A program made the translations under genes and the position numbers. Below, piece by piece: positions 56,761-64,000 of a stretch of 64,000 nt of DNA; within the stretch, counting starts at the first letter, position 1, and every line of letters begins with the position of its first letter. Origin of the DNA: Cellulomonas sp. SG140. GTDB lineage: Bacteria; Actinomycetota; Actinomycetes; Actinomycetales; Cellulomonadaceae. The DNA lies in the NCBI RefSeq assembly GCF_025770785.1, contig NZ_JANZLA010000002.1, positions 455,698 through 519,697 on the forward strand, written 5' to 3'. Under the pieces are notes generated by a model, which was given only the letters and a program-made list of their open reading frames with translations, ran no database searches and was not told where the DNA came from.

Positions 56761-57903
56761 GTGCCAGGACGAAGCTCATTCGGCTCTGTCGAAGCGCTGC
56801 CCTCGGGACGCTACCGGGCCCGCTACGCAACTGGTGTCGGCTCATGGAAGTCGGCCCCGACGACCTTCTCCACGAAGACCGCAGCACGGGCCTGGCTCGC
56901 CCGCACCCAGGTCTCGCTCGAGCAGGTCGCGGCGGGATCGCCGAAGGCGGTCCAGGCATCCCGGCCGCCGCGGCTGCGCGACTACGTCGCGGAGTGGATC
57001 GCGGAACGCCGGAACGGTCGCGGTGAGCCGTTGCGGCCGTCCACACGACGCACGTACGAGAGCTACCTGCGGCTCCATCTCAGCCCGAAGCGACTCGGTG
57101 GGATGCGACTGGACGAGATTTCCCCTGAGCACGTCCGCGCCTGGCACCACGAGCTGGATTCGGCGCACCCCACTGGTCGAGCACGCGTCTACGCCTTCCT
57201 GCGCACCGTGCTGGCCACGGCAGTGTCGGACGACCTGATCGCCGCGAACCCCTGTCGGATCCGAGGCGCCGGACAGGCGCGCGCCGTGACGCCTGTCGAG
57301 GTGCTGACCCCGCATCAGGTCGCAGACCTCGCGGAAGCGGTGGGTGAGCGCTACGCGGCAGCGATCCACCTGGGCGCATGGTGCCAAATGCGGGTCGGGG
57401 AGGTCTTGGCCCTCAGGCGGCGTGATGTCGACCTCGATACCCGGATCGTGCACGTCCGGCGGGGCGTGACCTGGATCGACGGCGTCGCCATGTTCGGGCC
57501 GCCGAAGACCGACGCCGGCATCAGGGACATCGCGATGCCTGACATCGTCGTTGAGGCACTCCAGCGCCACCTGATCGGAGTCGGGGGCAGTGGAGACGCG
57601 CTCCTCTTCGTCGGCCGCACTCCGGGGTCGCCCCCGCCCGTGCAGACGTTCGCCGACGCGGTGAAGCGCGCCGCGCGCCGGAGCGGGCTTCCACTGACCT
57701 TCCGCTTCCATCACCTGCGCCACGCAGGCTTGTCTCTGCTGGCCGAGGCCGGCGCCTCCGTTGCGGAACTCCAGGCCCGCGCCGGCCATTCCACGCCCGC
57801 CATGGCGCTGCATTACCAGCACGCGCGTGCCATTCGCGATCGTGACCTCGCCGCGCGCCTCGACGTCGTCATCGCGGGTGGGGCAGGGCAGATCAAACAG
57901 TAG
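56761..57903 (+). CDS. Tyrosine-type site-specific integrase
   Basis: Recombinase of 380 aa that inserts and excises the element at the tRNA site. It has an N-terminal AP2-like arm-binding domain (SGRYRARYATG), a SAM-like core-binding domain (about 70-165) and the catalytic domain with Arg211 (QMRVGE), Lys249 (PPKTDAG), His317 and Arg320 (HHLRHAG), His343 (AGHST) and nucleophile Tyr352 (ALHYQHA); all are intact. GTG 56761 is chosen for its GAGGGGG ribosome site; ATG 56680 in frame would add 27 residues and would place the octamer repeats in coding sequence. Confidence 0.93.
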   Translation: MPGRSSFGSVEALPSGRYRARYATGVGSWKSAPTTFSTKTAARAWLARTQVSLEQVAAGSPKAVQASRPPRLRDYVAEWIAERRNGRGEPLRPSTRRTYESYLRLHLSPKRLGGMRLDEISPEHVRAWHHELDSAHPTGRARVYAFLRTVLATAVSDDLIAANPCRIRGAGQARAVTPVEVLTPHQVADLAEAVGERYAAAIHLGAWCQMRVGEVLALRRRDVDLDTRIVHVRRGVTWIDGVAMFGPPKTDAGIRDIAMPDIVVEALQRHLIGVGGSGDALLFVGRTPGSPPPVQTFADAVKRAARRSGLPLTFRFHHLRHAGLSLLAEAGASVAELQARAGHSTPAMALHYQHARAIRDRDLAARLDVVIAGGAGQIKQ

Positions 57904-58088
57904 ACACAGGCAGTCAGCCCATCTTGCAAGACGAGCTCCTGGGAACATGTCGTGCTTGCCGCCCCACGGACCGAGTCCAGCGTGGCGGGTCAGCCACCTA
58001 CCGGCCTCAGCAGGCCGCAGCCCAAGCGCCTTGACGGGGCCGAGCCACGGCGCCCGAGTGCGCGAGAGAGGTCGGAGTCGCCCCGCTG

Positions 58089-59384
58089 TCAGTCCTCCGC
58101 GGAGTCCACGTCCTCAGCCGTCCCGTCGAGAACGTCATGCCACGCCGCGGGCCTGAAGTCACCCATTAGCAGGAAAGCGTTCGTAGGATCCTCCGGATCC
58201 TCAATCCCATCCAGTCGCCGATCCCACAGCATCTCCACGTCGACATCGCCCACCAAATGGGGAAGGATTTCCTCGTACTTCCCGTCCCATTCCGGGTCGG
58301 TCGGCAGGGAGTTGAACTTCGCGGTCACACCCATCAGGTCCGCAGTGTCGCGACCCCATTCCACATAGCTCGTACGGGTCGCCAAGGCGATCAAGACTTC
58401 TTCACCGACCGTACGAGGTTCAAGATCGTGCAGCGCACCGGTTCGAGCCGCCGTAAAGAGGCGATCGGCTGCATCACGCATCGGCACCCACCATTCGCGC
58501 GGCTGAGCCAGAACCGTCAGAGGCATGTCGTCACGCACAACTGAATCCACATCCTCGCCCCAGTCGGATAGGAGCGTATCCAGGTCGGCCGTCATTGCCA
58601 GCAACGTGATGTACAACTCGAACCGGTTCCTCGGGCTCAACGGCCCGCGTGCTTCCGTGTCCGAGTCGTCCTCCGCAGCGAAGCGCAGGAACACGTTCGA
58701 GTCGTCAATGAGTTGATCGAAGTGCTCGACGACGATCGTCGCGCTCGCCGAGTCCGGATCGTCCTCCTCCTGCACCCACAGCCAGTACGCACGGGAGACG
58801 AACGTCTCCCACACGGGGTCACGGAACACGTCGAGCAGGTCGTCCTCGCTTGGGTAGGTCCGATCGAGCAAGGGTGCGCCGTTGGGTGCAGGCAGCCATT
58901 GCGGCGACGGCGTGTATGGAACCTCCATCTCGTCCCCGAAGAGCGTGGCCTTCAGCCGCACATCGTCCGGAAGAGACTCGTTCGTGACCAGAAACTGAAG
59001 ACCGAGTGTAATCCCGCTTTGCAGATGCTCAACAATCTCATCCGGCGACGTAGCGAAGAACTCGCGTACGACGGGCAAGTCAGACGGGACTGCGGGCAAG
59101 CCGACGCTAGAAGCGGCACGCTCCAAGGCCCGGCGGCACGCGAGCGCTACCGCTTCAGGCAGATCCGTGAGGTAGTCCTCGACCGAGGACCGATCACCGG
59201 AGCTGACGGAAGAATTGAGGTGCTGCACCAGGGCGGCAGCGGCCGTTGCTGAATCTGCCAGCGTCGTGACTTGCTCAAGAGCTGCCGGCGGGCTGCCCTC
59301 CGCAGCCGTCAGAAGGTATATCCGGGATCGCCGTTCAGTTGAAAGTGCTAGAAACAGGGGAGTGTTCACCGGGACAGAAGTCAT
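58089..59384 (-). CDS. Hypothetical element cargo protein, 431 aa
   Basis: I do not recognise this protein. It is soluble, acidic and Trp-rich, with no signal peptide, membrane segment or known catalytic motif. Segments such as VETFVSRAYWLWVQEEDD-like and REWWVPMRDAADRLF suggest a mostly helical fold, and the C-terminus is very acidic (EDVDSAED). Its coding sequence is less GC-rich than the core genes and its codon use less biased, a sign of recent transfer. It lies alone on the minus strand between integrase and excisionase, a usual spot for cargo, including defence genes. Function open. Confidence 0.7.
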   Translation of the reverse strand: MTSVPVNTPLFLALSTERRSRIYLLTAAEGSPPAALEQVTTLADSATAAAALVQHLNSSVSSGDRSSVEDYLTDLPEAVALACRRALERAASSVGLPAVPSDLPVVREFFATSPDEIVEHLQSGITLGLQFLVTNESLPDDVRLKATLFGDEMEVPYTPSPQWLPAPNGAPLLDRTYPSEDDLLDVFRDPVWETFVSRAYWLWVQEEDDPDSASATIVVEHFDQLIDDSNVFLRFAAEDDSDTEARGPLSPRNRFELYITLLAMTADLDTLLSDWGEDVDSVVRDDMPLTVLAQPREWWVPMRDAADRLFTAARTGALHDLEPRTVGEEVLIALATRTSYVEWGRDTADLMGVTAKFNSLPTDPEWDGKYEEILPHLVGDVDVEMLWDRRLDGIEDPEDPTNAFLLMGDFRPAAWHDVLDGTAEDVDSAED

Positions 59385-59620
59385 CTCACGCCTCGCAGTT
59401 GGCGGACGGGCACTCCGTACACGGACGTGCCGCAGTTTCGATGGGCCGCTGGGCTAGTTACGGGCCAACCTGCTCGGCATCACCAACGGTATCAGCGTCG
59501 GTCCTGCGGACTGCGCCTCCAGACCGTCATCCGCTAGCGCCACAGCCGTCCCGCGACTGCGACTGCGGGGCCCATGGCCAAGGGCGGCGCGCTGTAGTCC
59601 GCGGTGGAGCGGGCAAGGAC

Positions 59621-59644
59621 CTGATCTGCTTGAACGCAGATCAG
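59621..59644 (-). terminator. Hairpin after the excisionase-like gene
   Basis: Perfect 9-bp arms CTGATCTGC (59621-59629) and GCAGATCAG (59636-59644) with a 6-nt loop, 13 bp past the excisionase stop. It may be a terminator or a symmetrical operator. The rest of the 273-bp gap 59385-59657 shows no gene. Confidence 0.45.
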
Positions 59645-59657
59645 CGCCATATTTGAC

Positions 59658-59885
59658 TCATACGAGCTGGTTGCGTGTGTTCTTCGTTCCCTCCGAGATC
59701 CAGGTCTCGATGGGGCGAAGGACGTGGTCGACGTCCTCCTTGCGGAGACGGATCGAGCGCCGCCCGAGCCGCATTGCGGGGAGTGTGCCGTCGGCGATGA
59801 GCATGTGGATGTACCGGGTCGTCACCCTCAGCCGATCGGCGGCTTCGGCGACCGTGAGCAGCTCGTGCTCGACGCTGATCGTCAT
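59658..59885 (-). CDS. Excisionase-family HTH DNA-binding protein
   Basis: A 75-aa winged-helix protein of the MerR-like excisionase/HTH_17 type: LLTVAEAADRLRVTTRYIHMLIADGTLPAMRLGRRSIRLRKEDVD, in which the recognition helix is VTTRYIHMLI and the wing GRRSIRL. In actinobacterial elements such proteins act as excisionase or as a small regulator. ATG 59885 has GGAGGA 5 nt upstream; a longer upstream frame is open by chance. It is divergent from the repeat-protein gene at 60171 across a 285-bp region with GTGACA repeats. Confidence 0.85.
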   Translation of the reverse strand: MTISVEHELLTVAEAADRLRVTTRYIHMLIADGTLPAMRLGRRSIRLRKEDVDHVLRPIETWISEGTKNTRNQLV

Positions 59886-60015
59886 GCTTCCTCCTTCGTC
59901 GTGACGCGCGGCCGGCACCGTAGACGACCTCGGTCGTGTGGTCTGGCGACCGATCCGAGCTGCGTCTCGTGCCTGTACGGGACATCGACGGTCCTCTGCG
60001 GCCCGGTACATCGCG

Positions 60016-60130
60016 GTGACATCTGCGATGTCCTCGCGCATCCCCTGCCTGGGCGCGGTGACAATCCAGTGACACCGCGCTCCGGGCACTCGATCAGGGG
60101 CCGCGCGGACCGGGGCTCTGAAGTGACATC
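60016..60130. repeat. GTGACA repeat cluster between divergent element genes
   Basis: GTGACA occurs at 60016, 60058, 60069 and 60123. The first is part of a perfect inverted repeat, GACATC-TGC-GATGTC, at 60018-60032. Three more copies (60577, 60608 and reversed at 60632-60637) lie after the next gene. These are the main features of the 285-bp gap and look like binding sites of an element regulator. Confidence 0.5.
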
Positions 60131-60158
60131 CGGCGACGCCGTGGCTCCTCGGGCGGCT

Positions 60159-60164
60159 TAGGAT
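60159..60164 (+). promoter_or_regulatory. Leaderless -10 hexamer TAGGAT
   Basis: The hexamer ends 6 nt before ATG 60171. A GTGACATC copy lies 29 nt upstream, near the -35. Confidence 0.5.
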
Positions 60165-60170
60165 CCACAC

Positions 60171-60611
60171 ATGGGTTCGAACAGGCGTTCGAGTCGAGTG
60201 ATCGCCTCGAGTTCGGCTGCGACGCGCGCCGTGCGAGCGGCCGCGTGGGCCGCCGCCAAGGCTGGTGACTCAGAGGCGTTGCTGCGGGTGGCGACCGACC
60301 CGACCGCCGACGACGAAGCCCTCGCGATCATCTGCCCGCCGATGAACGAGCTCGGGCGCCTTCCGATGGGTGTGGCTCTGGCGATCCTGGAGCATCCGCA
60401 GTGCCCAGGTGGCCTCGCGGACCGTCTCTCGAGGCATCCCGACGTGGTCGTCCGGCTCGCGGTGATCCGCCATCGCGGCTGTGGGGCGATGGCCCAGGCG
60501 TCGCTCCTCGGTGACGCCGATCATGCGGTGCGGGCTGCCGCGCGCGAGGTCTTTGCCGAGTGGACCGCACCTGGCGGTGACACCTCGGGAGGCCCGAGGA
60601 CATTGAGGTGA
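60171..60611 (+). CDS. HEAT/LRV-like repeat protein
   Basis: A 146-aa protein with a basic Ser/Arg start and then helical repeats of the leucine-rich-variant or HEAT kind: LLRVATDPTADDEALAII, ALAILEHPQCPGGLADRLSRHPDVVVRLAVIRH-like and LGDADHAVRAAAREVFAEW segments, with D-P/D-x-x-VR-A turns. Such solenoids bind proteins or nucleic acid; no enzyme motif is visible. It is leaderless from TAGGAT and flanked on both sides by GTGACA repeats, so it may be under control of the element's own regulator. Confidence 0.6.
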   Translation: MGSNRRSSRVIASSSAATRAVRAAAWAAAKAGDSEALLRVATDPTADDEALAIICPPMNELGRLPMGVALAILEHPQCPGGLADRLSRHPDVVVRLAVIRHRGCGAMAQASLLGDADHAVRAAAREVFAEWTAPGGDTSGGPRTLR

Positions 60612-60697
60612 CATTCGGCCGCGAGGCCTGATGTCACCGCGTTATACAGCGCCTGTGCGGAACGTCTCCCTTGTCCATGCGACACGGGGAGGCGAGC

Positions 60698-61558
60698 ATG
60701 ACCATCGAGAACCAAGCACGGCAGCGCGAGGATGGCGAGCGGATCGTCCGCACGCGCGAGTGCCTGCTCAGCGTGCTGGCGACGATCGACGGCGAGGGCT
60801 GGGACGGGGCCGCGGGCACCCGGCTGCTGACGTTCATCCGCGCCGACCTTGTCCGGCCGCTGGTCGCGGGTTGGGGCCTGCGCGGGTTCGCTGCCTCTCA
60901 GGCCGAGGCTTCCGCGTGGCAGGCGGCGTGGCGTGTGCTGACCACAGCCCGGCTGCGTGAAGCCGACTCGCCCTGGGGGGTGGTGTGGAAGGCCGCGAGC
61001 CGAGCAGTTCACGGCGAGGCCGCCGCTGCGCTGTTCGGCAAGGCCGAGCGGCGCTCATGGGAGCTGCTCGCGGGGGCCAATCCTTCGGCGCAGTTGGAGA
61101 GCCTCGAGAAGTGGACCGACATGGGTCTGGACGCGATCAGCGACGACTACCTCGCCGAGAGCGTCGACTTCACCATCGCGCAGGAGACGGCGGCGGTAGC
61201 GCTGTCCGCTGCCGGCTGGCAGCGCGACGCGGCTGACCACATCGTCGCCATGACCGTGCAACTGCAGGCACTGCCCAGGGATCGCCGATGCACGGTGATC
61301 GGCTGGCGAACGATGGCCGACGAGCTCGGTCTGCCACCCTGGCAGGCCCGCCGACTGTGCGTCGTCCTGCTCGGCACCCCGGAGTGGCCGGGCCTGATTC
61401 CGCGGCTCATGTTGAACGGTCCAGAGGCAGTGCGCACACCCGGGATCGGCGCCGCGCTGCGGTCGACCCGGGTGCGCCGGCACCGCTCACCCGTCCTCGC
61501 GGCGCAACGCGCGGAACGTCTGGCGGAGCCGACTTGTCCACAGCGGGCGGCGAGCTGA
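60698..61558 (+). CDS. Element protein, possibly sigma-like
   Basis: A 286-aa cytosolic protein without a clear family. Two parts faintly recall sigma-70 domains: EASAWQAAWRVL followed by SPWGVVWKAASRAV (like the region 2 helices) and, after 60 residues, a helix-turn-helix-like WRTMADELGLPPWQARRLCVVL (like region 4). The C-terminus is basic (RVRRHRSPV). ATG 60698 has GGGGAGG upstream; a TTG nine codons earlier is less likely. It precedes the envelope genes and might control them, but this is speculative. Confidence 0.55.
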   Translation: MTIENQARQREDGERIVRTRECLLSVLATIDGEGWDGAAGTRLLTFIRADLVRPLVAGWGLRGFAASQAEASAWQAAWRVLTTARLREADSPWGVVWKAASRAVHGEAAAALFGKAERRSWELLAGANPSAQLESLEKWTDMGLDAISDDYLAESVDFTIAQETAAVALSAAGWQRDAADHIVAMTVQLQALPRDRRCTVIGWRTMADELGLPPWQARRLCVVLLGTPEWPGLIPRLMLNGPEAVRTPGIGAALRSTRVRRHRSPVLAAQRAERLAEPTCPQRAAS

Positions 61559-61762
61559 GTGATGTCCACAGATCTCGGGCCGACACCCCCGACCGTGCCG
61601 GCAGCGGCGCACACCAGTGCCAAGCGATGCGCTTCAGTCAGGAAGCTCCTGACCTGTCGAGGGTTGGCCTATGACGAATCGGGGTGTCCAATGGGACAAA
61701 CCGACACCGCCGTCAAGCCGGCCCGCCGTGCTTGTGGGCCGGACGGGAGCAGGTGTGCGCCG

Positions 61763-62359
61763 ATGGGCAGTCGACACAGCACCGCAGGGGGCGCGACCGT
61801 CGTCATGGTCGTCGCGCTGCTGGTGGCCGCCTGCGCACCGCACGCCCCAGAGCCGGCCCCCTCGGTCAGCGCGCCGTCGGTAACGTCGCGAGCACCATCG
61901 CCTACCGGCTCGCCCTTGGTCGACCCGACCGTCGAAGCGGTGCAAGCGCCGATCCTCACTGCGTACCGGGGCTACTGGGATGCGCAGGTGCGGGTCCTCA
62001 AGGACCCGGGTGCCTATGCAGATCTGACCGGCGGCAACTGGGCTCAGGTGCAGCAGGTCGCGGTCGACAAGGCACTTGCGAACCTCGCATCAACTGCCCA
62101 GCTGTACGCCAAGAACGGGATCGCGAACGTCGGCGAGCCCGTCCTCGCACCGGTGGTGTCCAAGGTGGTCCCGGGACAGAGCGCAGCTATCGCGGACTGT
62201 GTCGATGGGACCAACTGGCAGCCCGTCTACACGACCAGCGGGAAGTCTGCGGCTGCTCCGGGTCAGGCGCTGCGCTTGGTCGTGAACTCGACCGCCATTT
62301 TCTATGCCGGACGTTGGGTGGTCAGCGATTCGCTGGTCGATCGGCAGTCGACGTGTTGA
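61763..62359 (+). CDS. Element-encoded lipoprotein
   Basis: A 198-aa exported lipoprotein: signal peptide with hydrophobic ATVVMVVALLVAAC, whose Cys at about residue 22 is the lipidation site, then a Pro/Ser linker and a domain of about 140 residues (TAYRGYWDAQVRVLKDPG and DCVDGTNWQPVY). The domain resembles small alpha+beta folds found in actinobacterial lipoproteins of conjugative and Tad-like loci. ATG 61763 gives a normal short n-region; ATG 61691 is an alternative. It overlaps the next gene, so the two should work together. The 200 bp before it holds no gene. Confidence 0.65.
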   Translation: MGSRHSTAGGATVVMVVALLVAACAPHAPEPAPSVSAPSVTSRAPSPTGSPLVDPTVEAVQAPILTAYRGYWDAQVRVLKDPGAYADLTGGNWAQVQQVAVDKALANLASTAQLYAKNGIANVGEPVLAPVVSKVVPGQSAAIADCVDGTNWQPVYTTSGKSAAAPGQALRLVVNSTAIFYAGRWVVSDSLVDRQSTC

Positions 62360-63276
62360 CCCACCGTTTGCTCATCGGCCTGGTGGCGATGGCGACGACG
62401 CTCCTTCCGCCGTCGCGAAGCATCGCGCCGTCGGACGTTACGTGTCCTCCGGAGCAGCTCTTCTGCATCGTGCAGGTTGCCGTGCCCCCGACGCCGGCGG
62501 CCTCGACTCCGGGCACCGGGGGCGGTCCATCGTCGGGTCCGGGTCAGCGCATCTGCACGGTCGCCAAGACGGGTGAGCAAGTCCCGTGCTTCGTCGACCT
62601 GTGGGGTTGGTGGAACGACCAGGACAGCTGCTACTGGAAGCAGCTCGATCCCCAGCCGCCAGACAGCGTGACCTGGGAGGGCCACTATCCGAACGGGGCG
62701 ATCTGGGCCGTGATCTGCCTGCCGATCGTTCCTGGCAGCAGCGCAGGCGGATGGGCGTGGCGGGCGTCACCGCCGCCGGGCTACGGCGGCACGTCGGTGA
62801 CGCCGGCGCAGCTGGCGCAGCAAGCGGTGGATCAGATGACGCTGACGGGTCCGGAGATCCACCTGTCCATCCCCGCTGACAAGTTCGCCACGGTCGGGGT
62901 CCCGGTGTGGTTGTGGACGGACGTGACGCCGACGACGTGGGGCCCGAACTCGGCGACGGCCGCAGTGCCCGGGCTGTCGGTGACCGCAACGGCGCAGGCG
63001 CGCCAGATCGTCTGGGACACCGGCGACGGCCTCTCGGAGACGTGCCGCAACCCCGGCACGGCGTACTACGCGGGAGGCATGACGTCGCCGACGTGCCAGC
63101 ACGTCTACCAGCGCTCGTCGGCCGAGCAGCCGGGGCTGGCGTACCCGATCAGGGCGACGACGACGTGGGACGTGACCTGGACCGGTGGCGGGGCATCGGG
63201 GTCCTTGACGGTCACGCGGGTCTCGACGGGGCAGGTTCGGGTTGGTGAGGTGCAGGTGCTCGTGACCACGAGCTGA
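62353..63276 (+). CDS. Secreted Cys-containing protein with PKD-like domain
   Basis: A 307-aa protein with a signal peptide (LLIGLVAMATTLLPPSRS), a Pro/Gly/Ser linker, several Cys and Trp pairs (VDLWGWWNDQDSCYW) and a C-terminal beta domain with IVWDTGDG followed by CQHVYQRSS, the W-x-x-G-D-G and H-x-Y pattern of PKD domains. Related proteins sit beside Tad-like secretion genes on actinobacterial elements and are often mislabelled ATP/GTP-binding; no P-loop is present. GTG 62353 overlaps the lipoprotein stop; TTG 62356 is an alternative. Confidence 0.65.
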   Translation: MLTHRLLIGLVAMATTLLPPSRSIAPSDVTCPPEQLFCIVQVAVPPTPAASTPGTGGGPSSGPGQRICTVAKTGEQVPCFVDLWGWWNDQDSCYWKQLDPQPPDSVTWEGHYPNGAIWAVICLPIVPGSSAGGWAWRASPPPGYGGTSVTPAQLAQQAVDQMTLTGPEIHLSIPADKFATVGVPVWLWTDVTPTTWGPNSATAAVPGLSVTATAQARQIVWDTGDGLSETCRNPGTAYYAGGMTSPTCQHVYQRSSAEQPGLAYPIRATTTWDVTWTGGGASGSLTVTRVSTGQVRVGEVQVLVTTS

Positions 63277-63314
63277 GCGAACGGGCCGCGTGCGGCTACC
63301 GGGGAGGGAGACCG

Positions 63315-63992
63315 ATGACGACGACGGGCGAGCGGCGAGGGCTGGACGGTCGGACCGCCGTGGACGGGTTGCGACCGGCCAGCGTCGTCGGGCCGCGTGG
63401 CCGACGCCGTCCCGGGCTGGTGGTCGCAGGGGTGGCGATGGTGGTCCTGGGGGCGTTGGCGGCGATCTGGCTGGTGTCCGCCTCTGGGCATCGGGTGCCG
63501 GTGGTGATGGTGGCCCGCGACGTGGCCTACGGCGCCGTGGTGACCCGCGAGGACCTGACGACGACGTCGGTCGCGGTGGATCCGACGGTCGCCGTGGTGC
63601 CCGCCGGCCAGGCGAGCTCGCTGGTGGGGCAGCGGGCGACTGTGGAGCTGCGGGCGGGGGCCCTGGTGACCCGTGCCGATGTGACCTCGGCGGGCGTGGT
63701 CGGGGCCGATCAGGTGCTCGTGCCTCTGCCGCTTGCGGCAGGTCGCGTGCCGGCCAGTGGCCTGTCGGCTGGTGACCGGCTGCTCGTAGTCGACGCGCCG
63801 GCGGCGGGAGCCGACCCGGCGCCGGGCGCGCCGCGCTCGTTCACCGCGCAGGTGGTGCGGGTCGGGCCCGCGGACGTGAACGGCACGGTGGTCGTCGACG
63901 TCGTTGCCTCGGCGGGCGATGGTCCGGCGCTGGCGACCCGGGCGGCGACAGGCCGGTTCGTGATCGTGGTGCTGCCGGCGGTGACCCCGTGA
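63315..63992 (+). CDS. SAF-domain (CpaB-like) membrane protein
   Basis: A 225-aa bitopic protein: 35 cytoplasmic residues, one membrane helix (LVVAGVAMVVLGALAAIWLV, about 35-54) and an exported SAF domain (PVVMVARDVAYGAVVTREDLT, AGALVTRADV), followed by a beta region. CpaB/RcpC proteins of Tad pilus systems have this plan. GGGGAGGGAG precedes ATG 63315. Its TGA overlaps a GTG that probably starts the next gene, so the operon continues to the right; an ATPase gene of the ParA/TadZ or TadA type would be expected there. Confidence 0.8.
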   Translation: MTTTGERRGLDGRTAVDGLRPASVVGPRGRRRPGLVVAGVAMVVLGALAAIWLVSASGHRVPVVMVARDVAYGAVVTREDLTTTSVAVDPTVAVVPAGQASSLVGQRATVELRAGALVTRADVTSAGVVGADQVLVPLPLAAGRVPASGLSAGDRLLVVDAPAAGADPAPGAPRSFTAQVVRVGPADVNGTVVVDVVASAGDGPALATRAATGRFVIVVLPAVTP

Positions 63993-64000
63993 GCGTCGTC
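63989..64000 (+). CDS. Start of the next gene in the SAF operon (partial)
   Basis: GTG 63989 overlaps the SAF stop as GTGA and reads VSVV to the window edge. The same overlap joins many genes here, so a coupled downstream gene is likely. Nothing can be said of its product. Confidence 0.4.

Larger units (their letters stand above)
56570..64000. mobile_element. Left part of a tRNA-site integrative element
   Basis: The boundary is the tRNA 3'-end copy. Inside follow a tyrosine integrase, a lower-GC orphan gene, an excisionase-like protein, short regulatory-looking genes, and the beginning of an envelope-associated gene run (lipoprotein, PKD-like secreted protein, SAF protein) that continues past the window. 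Base composition near 58.1-59.7 kb is clearly less GC-rich than the flanking core. No replication or relaxase gene is visible yet, so whether it is conjugative, mobilisable or a prophage remnant is undecided. Confidence 0.75.

Overview
The window is very GC-rich chromosomal DNA of an actinobacterium, most likely a Micrococcales member close to Cellulomonas. Signs are a mycothiol ligase (mshC), a complete Pup-proteasome set (arc, dop, pup, prcB, prcA, pafA), many GTG starts, and promoters of the TANNNT type placed 6-8 nt before the start codon, which imply leaderless mRNAs. A GH3 beta-glucosidase with a CebR/CelR-like operator fits a cellulose user. The genus is an inference.

Layout. 1-10.6 kb holds housekeeping genes: the end of an M3 oligopeptidase, an M20 peptidase, a DUF5703 protein, an acidic orphan, an aldo/keto reductase, uppP, corA, mshC, PAC2, a HAD phosphatase, a RecB-type nuclease and an M50 protease. 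10.6-22.7 kb is the protein-degradation locus trmI-arc-dop and pup-prcB-prcA-pafA, split by a 4.2 kb gene for a giant membrane protein on the other strand. 22.8-32.3 kb holds an FKBP lipoprotein, hisF-hisI-trpE, three small membrane-protein genes, trpC-trpB-trpA and lgt, with repeated 1-4 nt stop/start overlaps. 32.4-40.1 kb is gltB-gltD and pyk. 40.1-43.9 kb holds a small Cys/His protein, a GNAT-like protein, the GH3 glucosidase and mscL.

44-54.9 kb is a sulfur-assimilation locus. Reading leftward, sir-cysH-cysD-cysN-ssuA-ssuB-ssuC-cysG form one packed operon that imports a sulfur compound, makes APS, reduces it to sulfite and sulfide, and makes the siroheme for Sir. Upstream of sir lies a leaderless 41-codon reading frame with four cysteine codons near its end, a good candidate cysteine-sensing leader peptide, and upstream of that a triple direct repeat. 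A sulfide:quinone-oxidoreductase-like flavoprotein and a 56-aa partner gene converge on the operon's end. An arylsulfotransferase-like exported protein diverges from it.

56.57-64 kb is the left end of an integrative element. It starts with a 25-bp copy of a tRNA 3' end (att site), followed by a tyrosine integrase, a lower-GC orphan 431-aa gene, an excisionase-like HTH protein, a repeat protein, a possible divergent sigma-like protein, a lipoprotein, a secreted PKD-like protein and an SAF/CpaB-like membrane protein. The last three look like the start of a Tad-like or conjugation-associated envelope module that runs out of the window. The intact tRNA should lie beyond the right edge.
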